A stretch of DNA of 9,201 bases from Firmicutes bacterium UBA3871. GTDB taxonomy: Bacteria > Bacillota > Clostridia > Peptostreptococcales > Anaerovoracaceae. Location: contig DGGP01000053.1 of NCBI GenBank assembly GCA_002392265.1, positions 1 through 9,201 of the forward strand, read 5' to 3'. Position 1 is the first letter of the stretch. Every line of letters begins with the position of its first letter. Made by a program: the position numbers and the translations under genes. Below are positions 1 through 9,201 of this stretch, one piece after another. The notes under the pieces are model-generated. The model was not told where the DNA came from, did no database searches, and worked only from the letters and a program-made list of their open reading frames with translations.

Positions 1-3000
1 TTCCCGAAGTATCATCTCATCCATACCCAGAACCGCATTGATAGGGGTTCTGATTTCATGAGACATCTGGGCGAGGAACTTTGATTTTGCCTGATTTGCA
101 AGCTCCGCATCCTCTTTTGCCTCTTTAATCTGATCGTACTGTCTGTTTATCACGGCCATGTTTCCCATTTTTGCCACCAGCCATGCCAAAAACAGCAGCA
201 AAAGAGAAAGATTGATTGCCAGATAAACCTTGTAATATGTGTGCTCGTAAAGCTTTGCTTCTTTATGAATCAGGAAAACCTTTTCCTTTTTAACTACCTC
301 GCCGTTATCGCTTAAAACCTGAACGTGCAGGCTGTAGTTGCCGAAAGGCAGCGAAGGATAATAGATTTCGCCGAGCTCGGACTGACGCATTGTTATACCC
401 TCGTCATCAACACCGTCAAGCACCACGTGCACGAGAGGATCCGATACGGTATAGTTCAGTATTACAGGTGTGAAACGGACTGCGCCCGCACCCGCAGGAA
501 TATTGTATATTCCGTTTTGAGCACTTATTTCCTTTCCGCCTTTTTTCAGGCTCTTTAATACAATCTGGTAGCGAGGGTCAAAGTCCTCGTAATCCTTCAT
601 ATTCAGAACCATCACACCGTTTGTGCAGCAAAGATAAATCCTGCCGTTTGAAATACCGTTCCACGCGTTTGATGTAAGCGTCGCCGTAAGCCCTCTTTTG
701 CGATTTAAGAGAGCATATGAATAGTCATGGTCATCTGCCACAAGCTCGCTCGCAGAGACCGCAAAAAGGCCCGCACTGGAACTGATAAATGCCCTGCCGT
801 CATCTGTGATATAGATATCGTAGTTGTTGTTATACGGAAAATGAGTCAGCTTTCTGATAGGTGCAGCCTCAGGATCCTCTACAGTCCTGCTGTGGAAATA
901 GAGTCCGTTGCTGGCCACATAGAGCCTGCCGCCTTCGCAAGGAACTATCTTCATAACTACGCCCGACTGGAGGCCTTCTTCGAGGCCGTAATGCTTGCGC
1001 GGTCTGCCGTCTCTGATTTCGTAGACGCCGCCGCCATCCGTTCCGACCCACAGTGTTCCGTTCGCATCTTCACATGCAGAAAGAATCTTTGCCACGCTGA
1101 GTCCGTCACCGGCGCCGATAACACGCACAACCGAATCTCCTGTGATAAAGCTGAGTCCTTCGGTCGAAGCTGCAAGCACGCTTCCGTCCCTAAGCTGCAT
1201 GGTAAAGCGGAACTTTGAACCTAAAACGATGGAGTTTTCAGGATTGAATGTCGTTATCCCACCGTCGCTGTCCAGTCTGACAACTCCGACGGAGCTGTAT
1301 GTGCTGATCCAGATATTACCCGCGCTATCCTTCATTATATGCCTGATGCGTTTGCCCGACAGGAAGGAAAGCCTTTCATCGCTAATCTGCTTTCCCGTAT
1401 CTCTGTCCAGCTTTAGCACACCCGTGTCGGTAGCGACATAGACGCTCCGTCCGTCGATTATGACAGCGTTTACCGCATGTTCTGCTATGCCGCCTTTTCT
1501 GAACATGTCTTCAAACGGATTATAAGAAAACTTTGTGATACCCTGCTTTGTGGAGGTGAACCAGATATTTCCCTGCTTGTCTATCGTCATATCCGATATC
1601 GCCGAGTGAAAGCTTTCTGATTGCAGGTCCTGATATCTGCCGGAAAGCTGCAGAAAGCCGAATCCGGTCTCGCCGCCTATAAATAACCCGTCGAATTCGC
1701 CGTAATAGTAAATTTTATTCGGGAGCGAAAGGTTTGCAGTTCCAAGCACGCGCTCTTTTATTATTTCATCGTTTTCCAGTCGCAGAAATTCCACTCTGCC
1801 ATCATTGGTTCCGACAGCAAAGCTACTGTCATCTATAGCTGTCGCGCAGTAGTACAAAATTCCCTCCTCGTCTGACTTTGAGGAAGCAATGAGCTTGTCA
1901 TCCCGGATTACAAAGAATGTACCGTTTTCGGTAACACCGCAAATACCCGAATCACCGGCAGGCTCCATTGTCTCGGCAAAGGTGATGCCGTTCATGTAAT
2001 AATAAACCTTTAGTCTGACATCCCCGAAAAACATCGAAACCTTTGAATCTCCTGTTCCGTCATATTTATCACGGATGACCTTGCCTTCGAGGTCCTTTAC
2101 GCCGGTCGTCTGCCCTTCAACAGCTACGCGGCAGATAAATGAAGCAGTCGCAAGATAAATATTGCCCCGCTTGTCCTCCGCTATGCCTCGTATTGAGTTT
2201 GAACACAGGCCATCATCAGCGGTAATGAAATCAATATTACCGCTATAAGGATCATAGCATGCAACTCCGCTGTCGTTTGTACCTATCCAGAGGCGGCCTT
2301 TGCGGTCTGTGTAAAGTGCCAGTGCATTTGTAATCCTTTCGTCGATATTAATCTGTTCAAAGCGCGTTCCGTTGTATCTGTAAAGGCCGGAATAACCTCC
2401 CGCCCAGATATATCCGTCGCCCGTCTGTGTAATGGCATTTATTTCAGCAGAATTCAGTCCATCCTCTCCGCCGTAGAAATTCTGAGCATATTCCGAGGTG
2501 AAATCCATCTCATCCTCGGCAGCGGCATATGCCGGCAAAACCGGCTGCGCATTAATCAGCACAGAAGCAGCAAGCAGCACTGTAAGTGTCAGCGTCACGC
2601 CCTCACGGCGCAGCAGCTTAAGCACCGCCATGATTGCTATAAGCGTAAAAATTTTGTCGGGCACGTTCACTATCAGCCCGCCTGCCAGGCAGCATACCCA
2701 CTTTGCGCCTATGTGCTGAGCCAGCATTTCCGAAAGGGCATCGCCCCAGAGATTGCCGGTGACTCCACCGCCAAAGATCATATTTCCCGGTAGCGCCAGA
2801 ATGGCGCTGGCTACTCCTGCAAGGAACCCCGTACCGATTATTCTGAACGCGTCAATTCTGTCCTTTTTGTACATTAGCCAGCCTGCAATAATAGCTGCAC
2901 CTATAGCCGGAATCGAATAGACTATGCTGCCGTAAATCAGATTTGACAGTATGGCAACTATGATCCCCGCTATTGGCCCCATCAGTACGGACACGCCAAA

Positions 3001-3132
3001 AACCCCGACAACGTCGAGGAAGAACGGAATCGAATAATATGTAGCTATGCTAAAGCATATGATGTTAAGGATTACACCTGCACCTATGAGCCCTATGCTT
3101 TGGCGACTTAACCGGAAATAATATTTTTCCAT
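1..3132 (-). CDS. Propeller-type sensor histidine kinase with ECF-S-like membrane module (3' end outside window)
   Basis: The frame is open for 1044 codons from ATG at 3132 to the left edge. Residues 1-175 hold about six hydrophobic helices rich in Gly/Ala/Ile; with the late PDKI motif (158-161) they resemble ECF-transporter S components. Residues 181-203 form one more hydrophobic segment, ending in AYAAAED. About 14 two-component-regulator propeller repeats follow (roughly 222-845), for example [12 protein letters not shown] (279-290), [11 protein letters not shown] (522-532) and [13 protein letters not shown] (692-704); this suits two seven-bladed propellers. A Y_Y_Y domain (about 880-955), a membrane helix (about 967-984) and a HisKA H-box come next: [18 protein letters not shown], with phosphoacceptor His1025 at 58-60. 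The ATPase domain, and any receiver or DNA-binding domain, lie outside. By family knowledge it should sense an extracellular ligand, often a glycan fragment, and signal by phosphotransfer; the ligand is unknown. AGGTGAG lies 7 bases before the ATG. The domain order is clear; the ECF-S resemblance is less certain. Confidence 0.9.
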   Translation of the reverse strand, partial: MEKYYFRLSRQSIGLIGAGVILNIICFSIATYYSIPFFLDVVGVFGVSVLMGPIAGIIVAILSNLIYGSIVYSIPAIGAAIIAGWLMYKKDRIDAFRIIGTGFLAGVASAILALPGNMIFGGGVTGNLWGDALSEMLAQHIGAKWVCCLAGGLIVNVPDKIFTLIAIMAVLKLLRREGVTLTLTVLLAASVLINAQPVLPAYAAAEDEMDFTSEYAQNFYGGEDGLNSAEINAITQTGDGYIWAGGYSGLYRYNGTRFEQINIDERITNALALYTDRKGRLWIGTNDSGVACYDPYSGNIDFITADDGLCSNSIRGIAEDKRGNIYLATASFICRVAVEGQTTGVKDLEGKVIRDKYDGTGDSKVSMFFGDVRLKVYYYMNGITFAETMEPAGDSGICGVTENGTFFVIRDDKLIASSKSDEEGILYYCATAIDDSSFAVGTNDGRVEFLRLENDEIIKERVLGTANLSLPNKIYYYGEFDGLFIGGETGFGFLQLSGRYQDLQSESFHSAISDMTIDKQGNIWFTSTKQGITKFSYNPFEDMFRKGGIAEHAVNAVIIDGRSVYVATDTGVLKLDRDTGKQISDERLSFLSGKRIRHIMKDSAGNIWISTYSSVGVVRLDSDGGITTFNPENSIVLGSKFRFTMQLRDGSVLAASTEGLSFITGDSVVRVIGAGDGLSVAKILSACEDANGTLWVGTDGGGVYEIRDGRPRKHYGLEEGLQSGVVMKIVPCEGGRLYVASNGLYFHSRTVEDPEAAPIRKLTHFPYNNNYDIYITDDGRAFISSSAGLFAVSASELVADDHDYSYALLNRKRGLTATLTSNAWNGISNGRIYLCCTNGVMVLNMKDYEDFDPRYQIVLKSLKKGGKEISAQNGIYNIPAGAGAVRFTPVILNYTVSDPLVHVVLDGVDDEGITMRQSELGEIYYPSLPFGNYSLHVQVLSDNGEVVKKEKVFLIHKEAKLYEHTYYKVYLAINLSLLLLFLAWLVAKMGNMAVINRQYDQIKEAKEDAELANQAKSKFLAQMSHEIRTPINAVLGMDEMILRE

Positions 3133-3139
3133 AGCTAAT

Positions 3140-3146
3140 CTCACCT
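3140..3146 (-). promoter_or_regulatory. Ribosome binding site of the sensor kinase
   Basis: On the minus strand AGGTGAG lies 7 bases before the ATG at 3132. It supports this ATG as the start, placing the whole hydrophobic N-terminal module inside the protein. Confidence 0.75.
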
Positions 3147-3182
3147 TTTGTTCAACACTTCACGTAATTACTGTTTTTTTTC

Positions 3183-3211
3183 ATTATACTCTGAATTTAT
3201 AAGCATTTCCA
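3183..3211 (-). promoter_or_regulatory. Sigma-A-type promoter for the sensor kinase
   Basis: Minus strand: TGGAAA (-35, 3206-3211), 17 bases, then TATAAT (-10, 3183-3188). The -10 box is a perfect consensus and the -35 matches four of six positions. It gives a leader of roughly 45 bases before the ATG at 3132. The -35 box begins about one base beyond the U-tract of the hppA terminator, so the kinase gene appears to be its own transcription unit. Confidence 0.7.
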
Positions 3212-3212
3212 C

Positions 3213-3247
3213 AAAAAAAATAAGCGGGAAGCATTAAAGCTTCCCGC
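3213..3247 (-). terminator. Rho-independent terminator of hppA
   Basis: A perfect 9-bp stem, GCGGGAAGC (3224-3232) with GCTTCCCGC (3239-3247), encloses a 6-base loop. Read on the minus strand it is followed by TTATTTTTTTT. It lies 26 bases after the hppA stop codon. On the plus strand only a short T run follows the stem, so it works best in the hppA direction. Confidence 0.9.
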
Positions 3248-3273
3248 ATTTTTGCCCGATTATCAAAAGCGTA

Positions 3274-5286
3274 TTACAGAAGTCCGCCAACTGCTACAAA
3301 GAGTGGAGCGAATACTACTGATACGATTGTCATCAGCTTGATGAGGATGTTGATGGAAGGACCGGATGTATCCTTGAACGGGTCACCGACTGTGTCGCCG
3401 ATAACAGCTGCTGCGTGTGTATCGGAACCCTTACCGCCGTAAGCGCCGCCTTCAACATACTTCTTTGCATTATCCCATGCACCACCTGCGTTTGCCATCA
3501 TGATAGCGAGGAGTACGCCTGCTGCGAGTGCACCTGCGAGCATGCCGCCGAGAGCAGCAGGTCCGAGCAGGAGACCAATAAGGATAGGTGCGATGAGAGC
3601 CATGATTGCAGGGATAACCATTTCCTTGAGGGCTGCGCCTGTGGAAATGGATACGCATCTTGCATAGTCAGGCTTTGAAGTTCCTGCCATGATGCCGGAA
3701 TCTTCTCTGAACTGACGTCTAACCTCTTCAATCATCTGGTTAGCAGCTCTACCTACGGAGTTCATAGTGAAAGCTGAGAACAGGAACGGGAGCATAGCTC
3801 CGATGAAGAGACCGATTACTACCATTGGGCTCAGGAGGTCAACGCTTTCAAGCTTTGTAACCTCTGCATAAGCTGCGAACAGTGCCAGTGCAGTAAGTGC
3901 TGCGGAACCGATAGCAAAGCCCTTGCCGATAGCTGCTGTTGTGTTACCAACAGAGTCAAGTGTATCTGTGATGTTACGAACGCCTTCAGGGAGCTCGGAC
4001 ATTTCTGCGATACCGCCGGCATTGTCGGATACAGGACCGTAAGCGTCAACCGCAACTGTCATACCTGTAGTTGCGAGCATACCTACTGCTGCAAGAGCAA
4101 TACCGTACATACCTGCGCAAACATAAGCTACATAAACGCCAATGCTTACGAAGAGGATAGGCCAGAGTGTGGACATCATGCCGACACCGAGACCTGCTAT
4201 GATTGTAGTTGCTGCGCCTGTCTGGGACTGCTCAGCAATCTTCTTTACGGATGAATAATCTGCGGAAGTGTAAACTTCTGTAATCTTTCCGATTGCGATA
4301 CCAACAATCTGACCTGCGATGATAGCCCATGCATATTTCATATCGTGGAGCATTACGTTGGAAAGAACGATTGCAGCGATGATAACAAGACCGCCTGCGA
4401 TGTATGTACCGATGTTCAGTGCATTTGCAGGGTTTCCGCCTTCCTTACCTCTTACGAGGAGGATACCGATAACTGCAGAGATGATACCAACTGCTGCGAG
4501 GATGAGCGGGAATACTGCTGCAGTTGCTTCGGAGAAGAGTCCCTCAGCGCCTGCTGCTGCAGCTGCCGCAAGAGTGATAGCTGAAATAATGGAGCCTACA
4601 TAGGACTCGAAGAGGTCGGAACCCATACCTGCTACGTCACCTACGTTGTCGCCTACGTTGTCGGCGATAACTGCAGGGTTACGAGGGTCGTCTTCAGGGA
4701 TGCCGGCTTCGACTTTACCAACGAGGTCAGCACCTACGTCAGCAGCCTTTGTATAGATACCGCCGCCTACACGGCCGAAGAGTGCCATTGAAGAAGCACC
4801 GAGGCCAAAGCCTGTTACGCACTGTACTACAGTTGCAAGGTCGAGTGCACAGAATACGATGCCCAGACCTAAAAGGCCGAGACCGGATACGCAAAGACCC
4901 ATAACAGCACCGGATCGGAATGCTACGGAAAGAGCCTTTACAATGCCGCTTTCCTTTGCAGCGTTTGCTGTACGAACATTACCTCTGGTTGCAACACTCA
5001 TACCGCAGTATCCTGCGAGTACGGAGAGGCAAGCACCGATAACATACAGAATTGCTGTTACCCAGTTAATGGCAACACCGATGAGTACGAAAAGGCAGAT
5101 GATTACGATAATCATTGTCTTGTACTCTTTCTTTAAGAATGCCATAGCGCCCTCACGGATGTAACCGGAGATTTCCTTCATTCTGTCAGTTCCTTCACCC
5201 TGCTTTTTGATCCATGCGCTAAGAGCATAAGCAACAATCAGACCAATAAGTGCGCAGATAGGAACCAAAACCTTTAAAAAGTCCAT
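3274..5286 (-). CDS. hppA: Membrane-bound ion-translocating pyrophosphatase, K+-dependent type
   Basis: This integral membrane pump splits pyrophosphate into two phosphates and exports H+ or Na+. Its 670 residues, with many hydrophobic helices starting at residue 5, match the bacterial family size. Pyrophosphate- and Mg-binding motifs are intact: [20 protein letters not shown] (174-193), DNVGDNVGD (209-217), [12 protein letters not shown] (414-425), [18 protein letters not shown] (601-618) and [15 protein letters not shown] (630-644). In [10 protein letters not shown] (447-456) the residue after NTT is Ala451, where K+-independent enzymes have Lys; by family knowledge this marks the K+-dependent class. 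I cannot tell H+ from Na+ specificity by eye. AGGGAGGAA lies just before the ATG. The gene follows secG after 118 bases holding a possible structured leader, and ends in a strong terminator. In an anaerobe it would recover energy from biosynthetic pyrophosphate. Confidence 0.97.
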   Translation of the reverse strand: MDFLKVLVPICALIGLIVAYALSAWIKKQGEGTDRMKEISGYIREGAMAFLKKEYKTMIIVIICLFVLIGVAINWVTAILYVIGACLSVLAGYCGMSVATRGNVRTANAAKESGIVKALSVAFRSGAVMGLCVSGLGLLGLGIVFCALDLATVVQCVTGFGLGASSMALFGRVGGGIYTKAADVGADLVGKVEAGIPEDDPRNPAVIADNVGDNVGDVAGMGSDLFESYVGSIISAITLAAAAAAGAEGLFSEATAAVFPLILAAVGIISAVIGILLVRGKEGGNPANALNIGTYIAGGLVIIAAIVLSNVMLHDMKYAWAIIAGQIVGIAIGKITEVYTSADYSSVKKIAEQSQTGAATTIIAGLGVGMMSTLWPILFVSIGVYVAYVCAGMYGIALAAVGMLATTGMTVAVDAYGPVSDNAGGIAEMSELPEGVRNITDTLDSVGNTTAAIGKGFAIGSAALTALALFAAYAEVTKLESVDLLSPMVVIGLFIGAMLPFLFSAFTMNSVGRAANQMIEEVRRQFREDSGIMAGTSKPDYARCVSISTGAALKEMVIPAIMALIAPILIGLLLGPAALGGMLAGALAAGVLLAIMMANAGGAWDNAKKYVEGGAYGGKGSDTHAAAVIGDTVGDPFKDTSGPSINILIKLMTIVSVVFAPLFVAVGGLL

Positions 5287-5303
5287 TTTAAAATTCCTCC
5301 CTC

Positions 5304-5364
5304 TCGCTTTGTGCGTTTACATATGCGCACATAAGAGGCACCTTACGATACCTCTTGAAAGCGA
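5304..5364 (-). promoter_or_regulatory. Possible structured leader (three-way junction) of hppA
   Basis: On the minus strand three helices nest. P1 pairs TCGCTTT (5358-5364) with AAAGCGA (5304-5310), 7 bp. P2 pairs AAGAGGTA (5349-5356) with TGCCTCTT (5333-5340), 8 bp with one G-U. P3 pairs GTGCG (5326-5330) with CGCAC (5311-5315), 5 bp. P3 abuts P1, with 1-2 base joints elsewhere. The Shine-Dalgarno sequence starts right after P1. The 3' strand of P2 holds CCTCT, which could instead pair with AGAGG at the Shine-Dalgarno region, so two exclusive folds are possible. No U-tract follows any helix, so it does not look like a terminator. I do not recognise a known riboswitch class. The pairings are seen; a regulatory role is inference. 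Confidence 0.45.
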
Positions 5365-5370
5365 ACTTAT

Positions 5371-5399
5371 TTAATAAAAATATAAAACAATATAACCAA
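5371..5399 (-). promoter_or_regulatory. Weak candidate promoter for hppA
   Basis: Minus strand: TTGGTT (5394-5399), 17 bases, TATTAA (5371-5376), in an AT-rich stretch right after the secG stop codon. Each box only partly matches consensus. The predicted transcript would begin near 5364, exactly where the P1 helix of the hppA leader begins, which mildly supports the call. Readthrough from secG is also possible because no terminator separates the genes. Confidence 0.35.
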
Positions 5400-5404
5400 G
5401 CAAC

Positions 5405-5635
5405 CTACTCGATTGCTACAAGTGCACATGAAAGCACGATGAAGAGAATGGCAGAGATTGTTGCTACCTTTGAAAGGATAGCTTCATAGCCCTTGCTCTT
5501 CTTTTTTCCGAACAACTGCTCAGCACCACCGCCGATTGATCCGGATAAGCCTGCACTGTTTCCTGACTGGAGCAGGATACTTGCAATCAGTACTAAACTG
5601 GCAATCGCAAGCACAAGCATAAGAACAGTTTTCAT
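5405..5635 (-). CDS. secG: Preprotein translocase subunit SecG
   Basis: SecG is the small accessory subunit of the SecYEG export channel in the cell membrane. The 76-residue protein has the family layout: an N-terminal membrane helix (about residues 2-22, ending LLQSG), a Gly/Ser-rich linker with the hallmark GGGAEQLFGKKK, then a second membrane helix (about 55-75). Two in-frame ATGs exist. The upstream one at 5641 lies only one base after AGGAGG, too close for initiation; the one at 5635 lies 7 bases after it and gives the usual MKTVL start, so I chose 5635. A good promoter lies just upstream. The next gene on this strand is hppA, 118 bases away, rather than the rnr/smpB genes often seen after secG. 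Confidence 0.93.
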   Translation of the reverse strand: MKTVLMLVLAIASLVLIASILLQSGNSAGLSGSIGGGAEQLFGKKKSKGYEAILSKVATISAILFIVLSCALVAIE

Positions 5636-5642
5636 TCGCATA

Positions 5643-5648
5643 CCTCCT
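5643..5648 (-). promoter_or_regulatory. Ribosome binding site deciding the secG start
   Basis: On the minus strand AGGAGG is followed by TATGCGA and then ATG. The 7-base spacing fits the second ATG (5635), not the first (5641), which is one base away. Confidence 0.8.
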
Positions 5649-5665
5649 TATATCATAACGTTTAG

Positions 5666-5694
5666 AGTATACCACTCAAAAGGCTAAAAATCAA
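5666..5694 (-). promoter_or_regulatory. Sigma-A-type promoter for secG
   Basis: Minus strand: TTGATT (5689-5694), 17 bases, TATACT (5666-5671). The leader would be about 25 bases. As no terminator follows secG, this promoter may also feed hppA. Confidence 0.7.
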
Positions 5695-5732
5695 GTAATT
5701 TTGTACTGAAAAGATAAAGTTTGAATAAATGC

Positions 5733-5761
5733 TTGATTATTTTGCTACTTATATAGATAAT
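5733..5761 (+). promoter_or_regulatory. Sigma-A-type promoter for the DUF1445 gene
   Basis: Plus strand: TTGATT (5733-5738), 17 bases, GATAAT (5756-5761), within an AT-rich region. It lies back-to-back with the secG promoter, the two -35 boxes being about 39 bases apart, and gives a leader of about 50 bases. AGAAAGG (5807-5813), 7 bases before the ATG, is the ribosome binding site. Confidence 0.6.
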
Positions 5762-5820
5762 AAAAATATAAGCATGCGCAAATACGGAGTAAAAGCTCAT
5801 TGAAATAGAAAGGCTAGTTT

Positions 5821-6621
5821 ATGAATCAGTTAAAAGAATTTGAAGAGATGCATCCTCAGGATATCAGAAAGCTTATTTCAGAGGACCGTCTTCGCATCGG
5901 TACCGCAGGTCTTTGCCCGGGCTTTGTCCAGGCGAGCCTGACTGTGCTCGACGGCGAGTACGCAAAGGAGTTCGAGGATTTTGCATCAAAAAACGAAAAG
6001 GTTTGCCCGATTATGGAAAAGACGGACGGCACACCTTTTACGACAATTACGGCAAACCATGCAAACATACTTAAAGATGTTGCAGGCTATTATATCTGGG
6101 TAGACGGTAAGATTGTGAATGTAGTACCTGACGCCAGCGATTACTGGCAGGAGGGAATGACAGGATATATCACAGGCAGCAGCCTGTCCTTTGATAAAAT
6201 CCTCATAGATGCAGGTATCGGAATGAGGCATATAACCCTGGGCAGCAATATACCGCTTTATAAAACAAACATCGAAACAACGCCCAGCGCTAAAGGCAGG
6301 TTTGCAGGACCGGTTATTGTTACAATGAGACCGATAAACAGAAATCTTGTGGATAAGGCTGTTGAAATAACATCGCGTTTTCCTTATATGCACGGTGCTC
6401 CGATTCACGTGGGGGATCCGGGCATTCTCGGCATAGACAGCATAAACGAGCCTGACTGGGGCGATCCCGTTTATTTTGCCGAAGGAGACGTTCCTGTGTT
6501 CTGGATATCCGGAATAACCATTCAAAGTGCTATTTCCGCATCCGGCGTTCCTTTTGCCATAACTCAGGCAGTAGGGTACAATTTTATTACGGATCTTTTA
6601 ACGGAAACTCTTTCACTTTAA
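5821..6621 (+). CDS. DUF1445/YcsI-family putative hydro-lyase
   Basis: The 266-residue soluble protein matches the usual length of the DUF1445 (YcsI, UPF0317) family, which is related to D-glutamate cyclase; most members have no proven reaction. Family motifs are in order: GFVQASL (34-40), NEKVCPIME (58-66), YKTNIE (147-152), GPVIVTMRP (163-171), HGAPIHVGDP (191-200), GDVPVFWISG (222-231) and FITDL (255-259). From memory of the family, some usually conserved residues differ: Ser120 and Ser230 stand where Cys is common, and the C-terminal HAPGH stretch reads QAVGY (249-253). It may be a divergent subgroup with altered chemistry. It is the only plus-strand gene, with its own promoter and terminator, so no operon partner hints at a substrate. 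Family membership is solid; function is not. Confidence 0.88.
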   Translation: MNQLKEFEEMHPQDIRKLISEDRLRIGTAGLCPGFVQASLTVLDGEYAKEFEDFASKNEKVCPIMEKTDGTPFTTITANHANILKDVAGYYIWVDGKIVNVVPDASDYWQEGMTGYITGSSLSFDKILIDAGIGMRHITLGSNIPLYKTNIETTPSAKGRFAGPVIVTMRPINRNLVDKAVEITSRFPYMHGAPIHVGDPGILGIDSINEPDWGDPVYFAEGDVPVFWISGITIQSAISASGVPFAITQAVGYNFITDLLTETLSL

Positions 6622-6627
6622 TCAAAA

Positions 6628-6658
6628 GCCTCCGGCTGATGCCGGAGGCTCTTTTTTT
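6628..6658. terminator. Shared terminator between the convergent DUF1445 gene and eno
   Basis: GCCTCCGGC (6628-6636) and GCCGGAGGC (6641-6649) form a perfect 9-bp stem with a TGAT loop, extended by one A-T pair. On the plus strand TCTTTTTTT follows, a strong terminator for the DUF1445 gene. On the minus strand only TTTTGATT follows, so ending of eno transcripts may be less complete. Confidence 0.92.
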
Positions 6659-6670
6659 AATAACCGATAA

Positions 6671-8730
<2,060 letters not shown>

Positions 8731-8742
8731 GATATTCTCCTG

Positions 8743-9201
8743 TTATTTCAAGCTGCCCATATGCTTCAGCGTTCTGATCAGCTGAGCGGTGTAGCTCATT
8801 TCGTTATCGTACCATGCTACGATTCTTACCTCGTAGATGTGGGTACCGCACTGCTGCGCCAGGGTCTGGGTTGCGTCAAAGAGTGAACCGTATTCCATGC
8901 CGATGATGTCGCTTGAAACGAGCTCTTCTTCGGTGTAGCCAAAGGATTCGTTTGCAGCAGCCTTCATCGCCTCGTTGATGCCTTCAACGCTTACCGAGTC
9001 GGTCATATCCTTTAATGTGGCATCGAGAATGGTAATCGATCCTGTCGCCACAGGAACTCTCTGAGCGGAGCCGATCAGCTTGCCGTCGAGCTCAGGGATA
9101 ACGAGGCCGATAGCCTTTGCCGCTCCTGTCGAGTTAGGCACGATGTTGATTGCGCCTGCTCTTGCTCTGCGGAGGTCGCCCTTTCTGTGCGGTCCGTCGA
9201 G
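8743..9201 (-). CDS. gap: Glyceraldehyde-3-phosphate dehydrogenase, C-terminal part (5' end outside window)
   Basis: The frame is open from the right edge to a TAA at 8743-8745, giving 152 residues, a little under half of the usual 335 or so. The enzyme oxidises glyceraldehyde 3-phosphate to 1,3-bisphosphoglycerate with NAD and phosphate. Seen here is the C-terminal catalytic domain: [14 protein letters not shown] near the start, [28 protein letters not shown], and the hallmark WYDNEMSY near the end. The catalytic Cys and the NAD-binding domain are outside. An internal GTG at 9141 within VPNSTG is not the start, since homology continues upstream to the edge. It is the first gene seen of the gap-tpiA-eno unit. 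Confidence 0.96.
   Translation of the reverse strand, partial: LDGPHRKGDLRRARAGAINIVPNSTGAAKAIGLVIPELDGKLIGSAQRVPVATGSITILDATLKDMTDSVSVEGINEAMKAAANESFGYTEEELVSSDIIGMEYGSLFDATQTLAQQCGTHIYEVRIVAWYDNEMSYTAQLIRTLKHMGSLK

Noticed and set aside
727..1218. Plus-strand open frame of 163 codons
   Set aside because: It lies opposite the propeller region of the sensor kinase, whose minus-strand frame is clearly coding; the product is Cys/Arg-rich with no recognisable motif.
4319..4603. Plus-strand open frames opposite hppA, also 3415-3678 and 4859-5164
   Set aside because: They mirror the Ala/Gly/Ile-rich codons of hppA and have low-complexity products without domains.
5304..5364. Assignment of the hppA leader to a fluoride, purine or c-di-GMP riboswitch
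   Set aside because: A three-way junction is possible, but I do not see the conserved junction or loop sequences of those classes, so no class is named.
5304..5364. Terminator between secG and hppA
   Set aside because: The hairpins are not followed by a T-run in the direction of transcription.
5986..6525. Minus-strand open frame of 179 codons
   Set aside because: It is antisense to the DUF1445 gene, whose motifs are unambiguous; the predicted product has no family features.
8743..9141. Stand-alone 132-residue protein starting at a GTG
   Set aside because: GAPDH homology continues in frame upstream of the GTG to the window edge, so this is the tail of a longer gene.

Overview
The window looks like chromosomal DNA from an anaerobic Gram-positive bacterium of the class Clostridia. 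This is inferred from strong AGGAGG-type ribosome binding sites, sigma-A-like promoters, moderate base composition, a K+-dependent membrane pyrophosphatase, and the protein families present. I see no phage, insertion sequence, CRISPR, tRNA or rRNA. All genes but one lie on the minus strand.

Layout from left to right. (1) Positions 1-3132, minus strand: a very large sensor histidine kinase, cut by the left edge just after its phosphoacceptor histidine. In order it has a multi-helix membrane module resembling an ECF-transporter S component, a signal-peptide-like helix, about 14 propeller repeats (enough for two seven-bladed propellers), a Y_Y_Y domain, a membrane helix and the start of HisKA. 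(2) Positions 3183-3247: a compact terminator and promoter block. (3) Positions 3274-5286, minus strand: hppA, an ion-pumping pyrophosphatase. Its 118-base leader can fold into a three-way junction ending at the Shine-Dalgarno sequence. (4) Positions 5405-5635, minus strand: secG. (5) Positions 5636-5820: back-to-back promoters. (6) Positions 5821-6621, plus strand: a DUF1445/YcsI-family putative hydro-lyase. (7) Positions 6628-6658: a terminator shared by the convergent genes. (8) Positions 6671-9201, minus strand: a glycolytic operon in the order gap (partial) - tpiA - eno, without pgk or gpm between them.

Taken together, the window combines lower glycolysis, a pump that recovers energy from pyrophosphate, a protein-export subunit and a large surface sensor of unknown ligand. 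The glycolytic genes, secG and hppA are ordinary core genes. The parts most worth a second look are the hppA leader, the unusual N-terminal fusion of the histidine kinase, and the substitutions at normally conserved positions of the DUF1445 protein.
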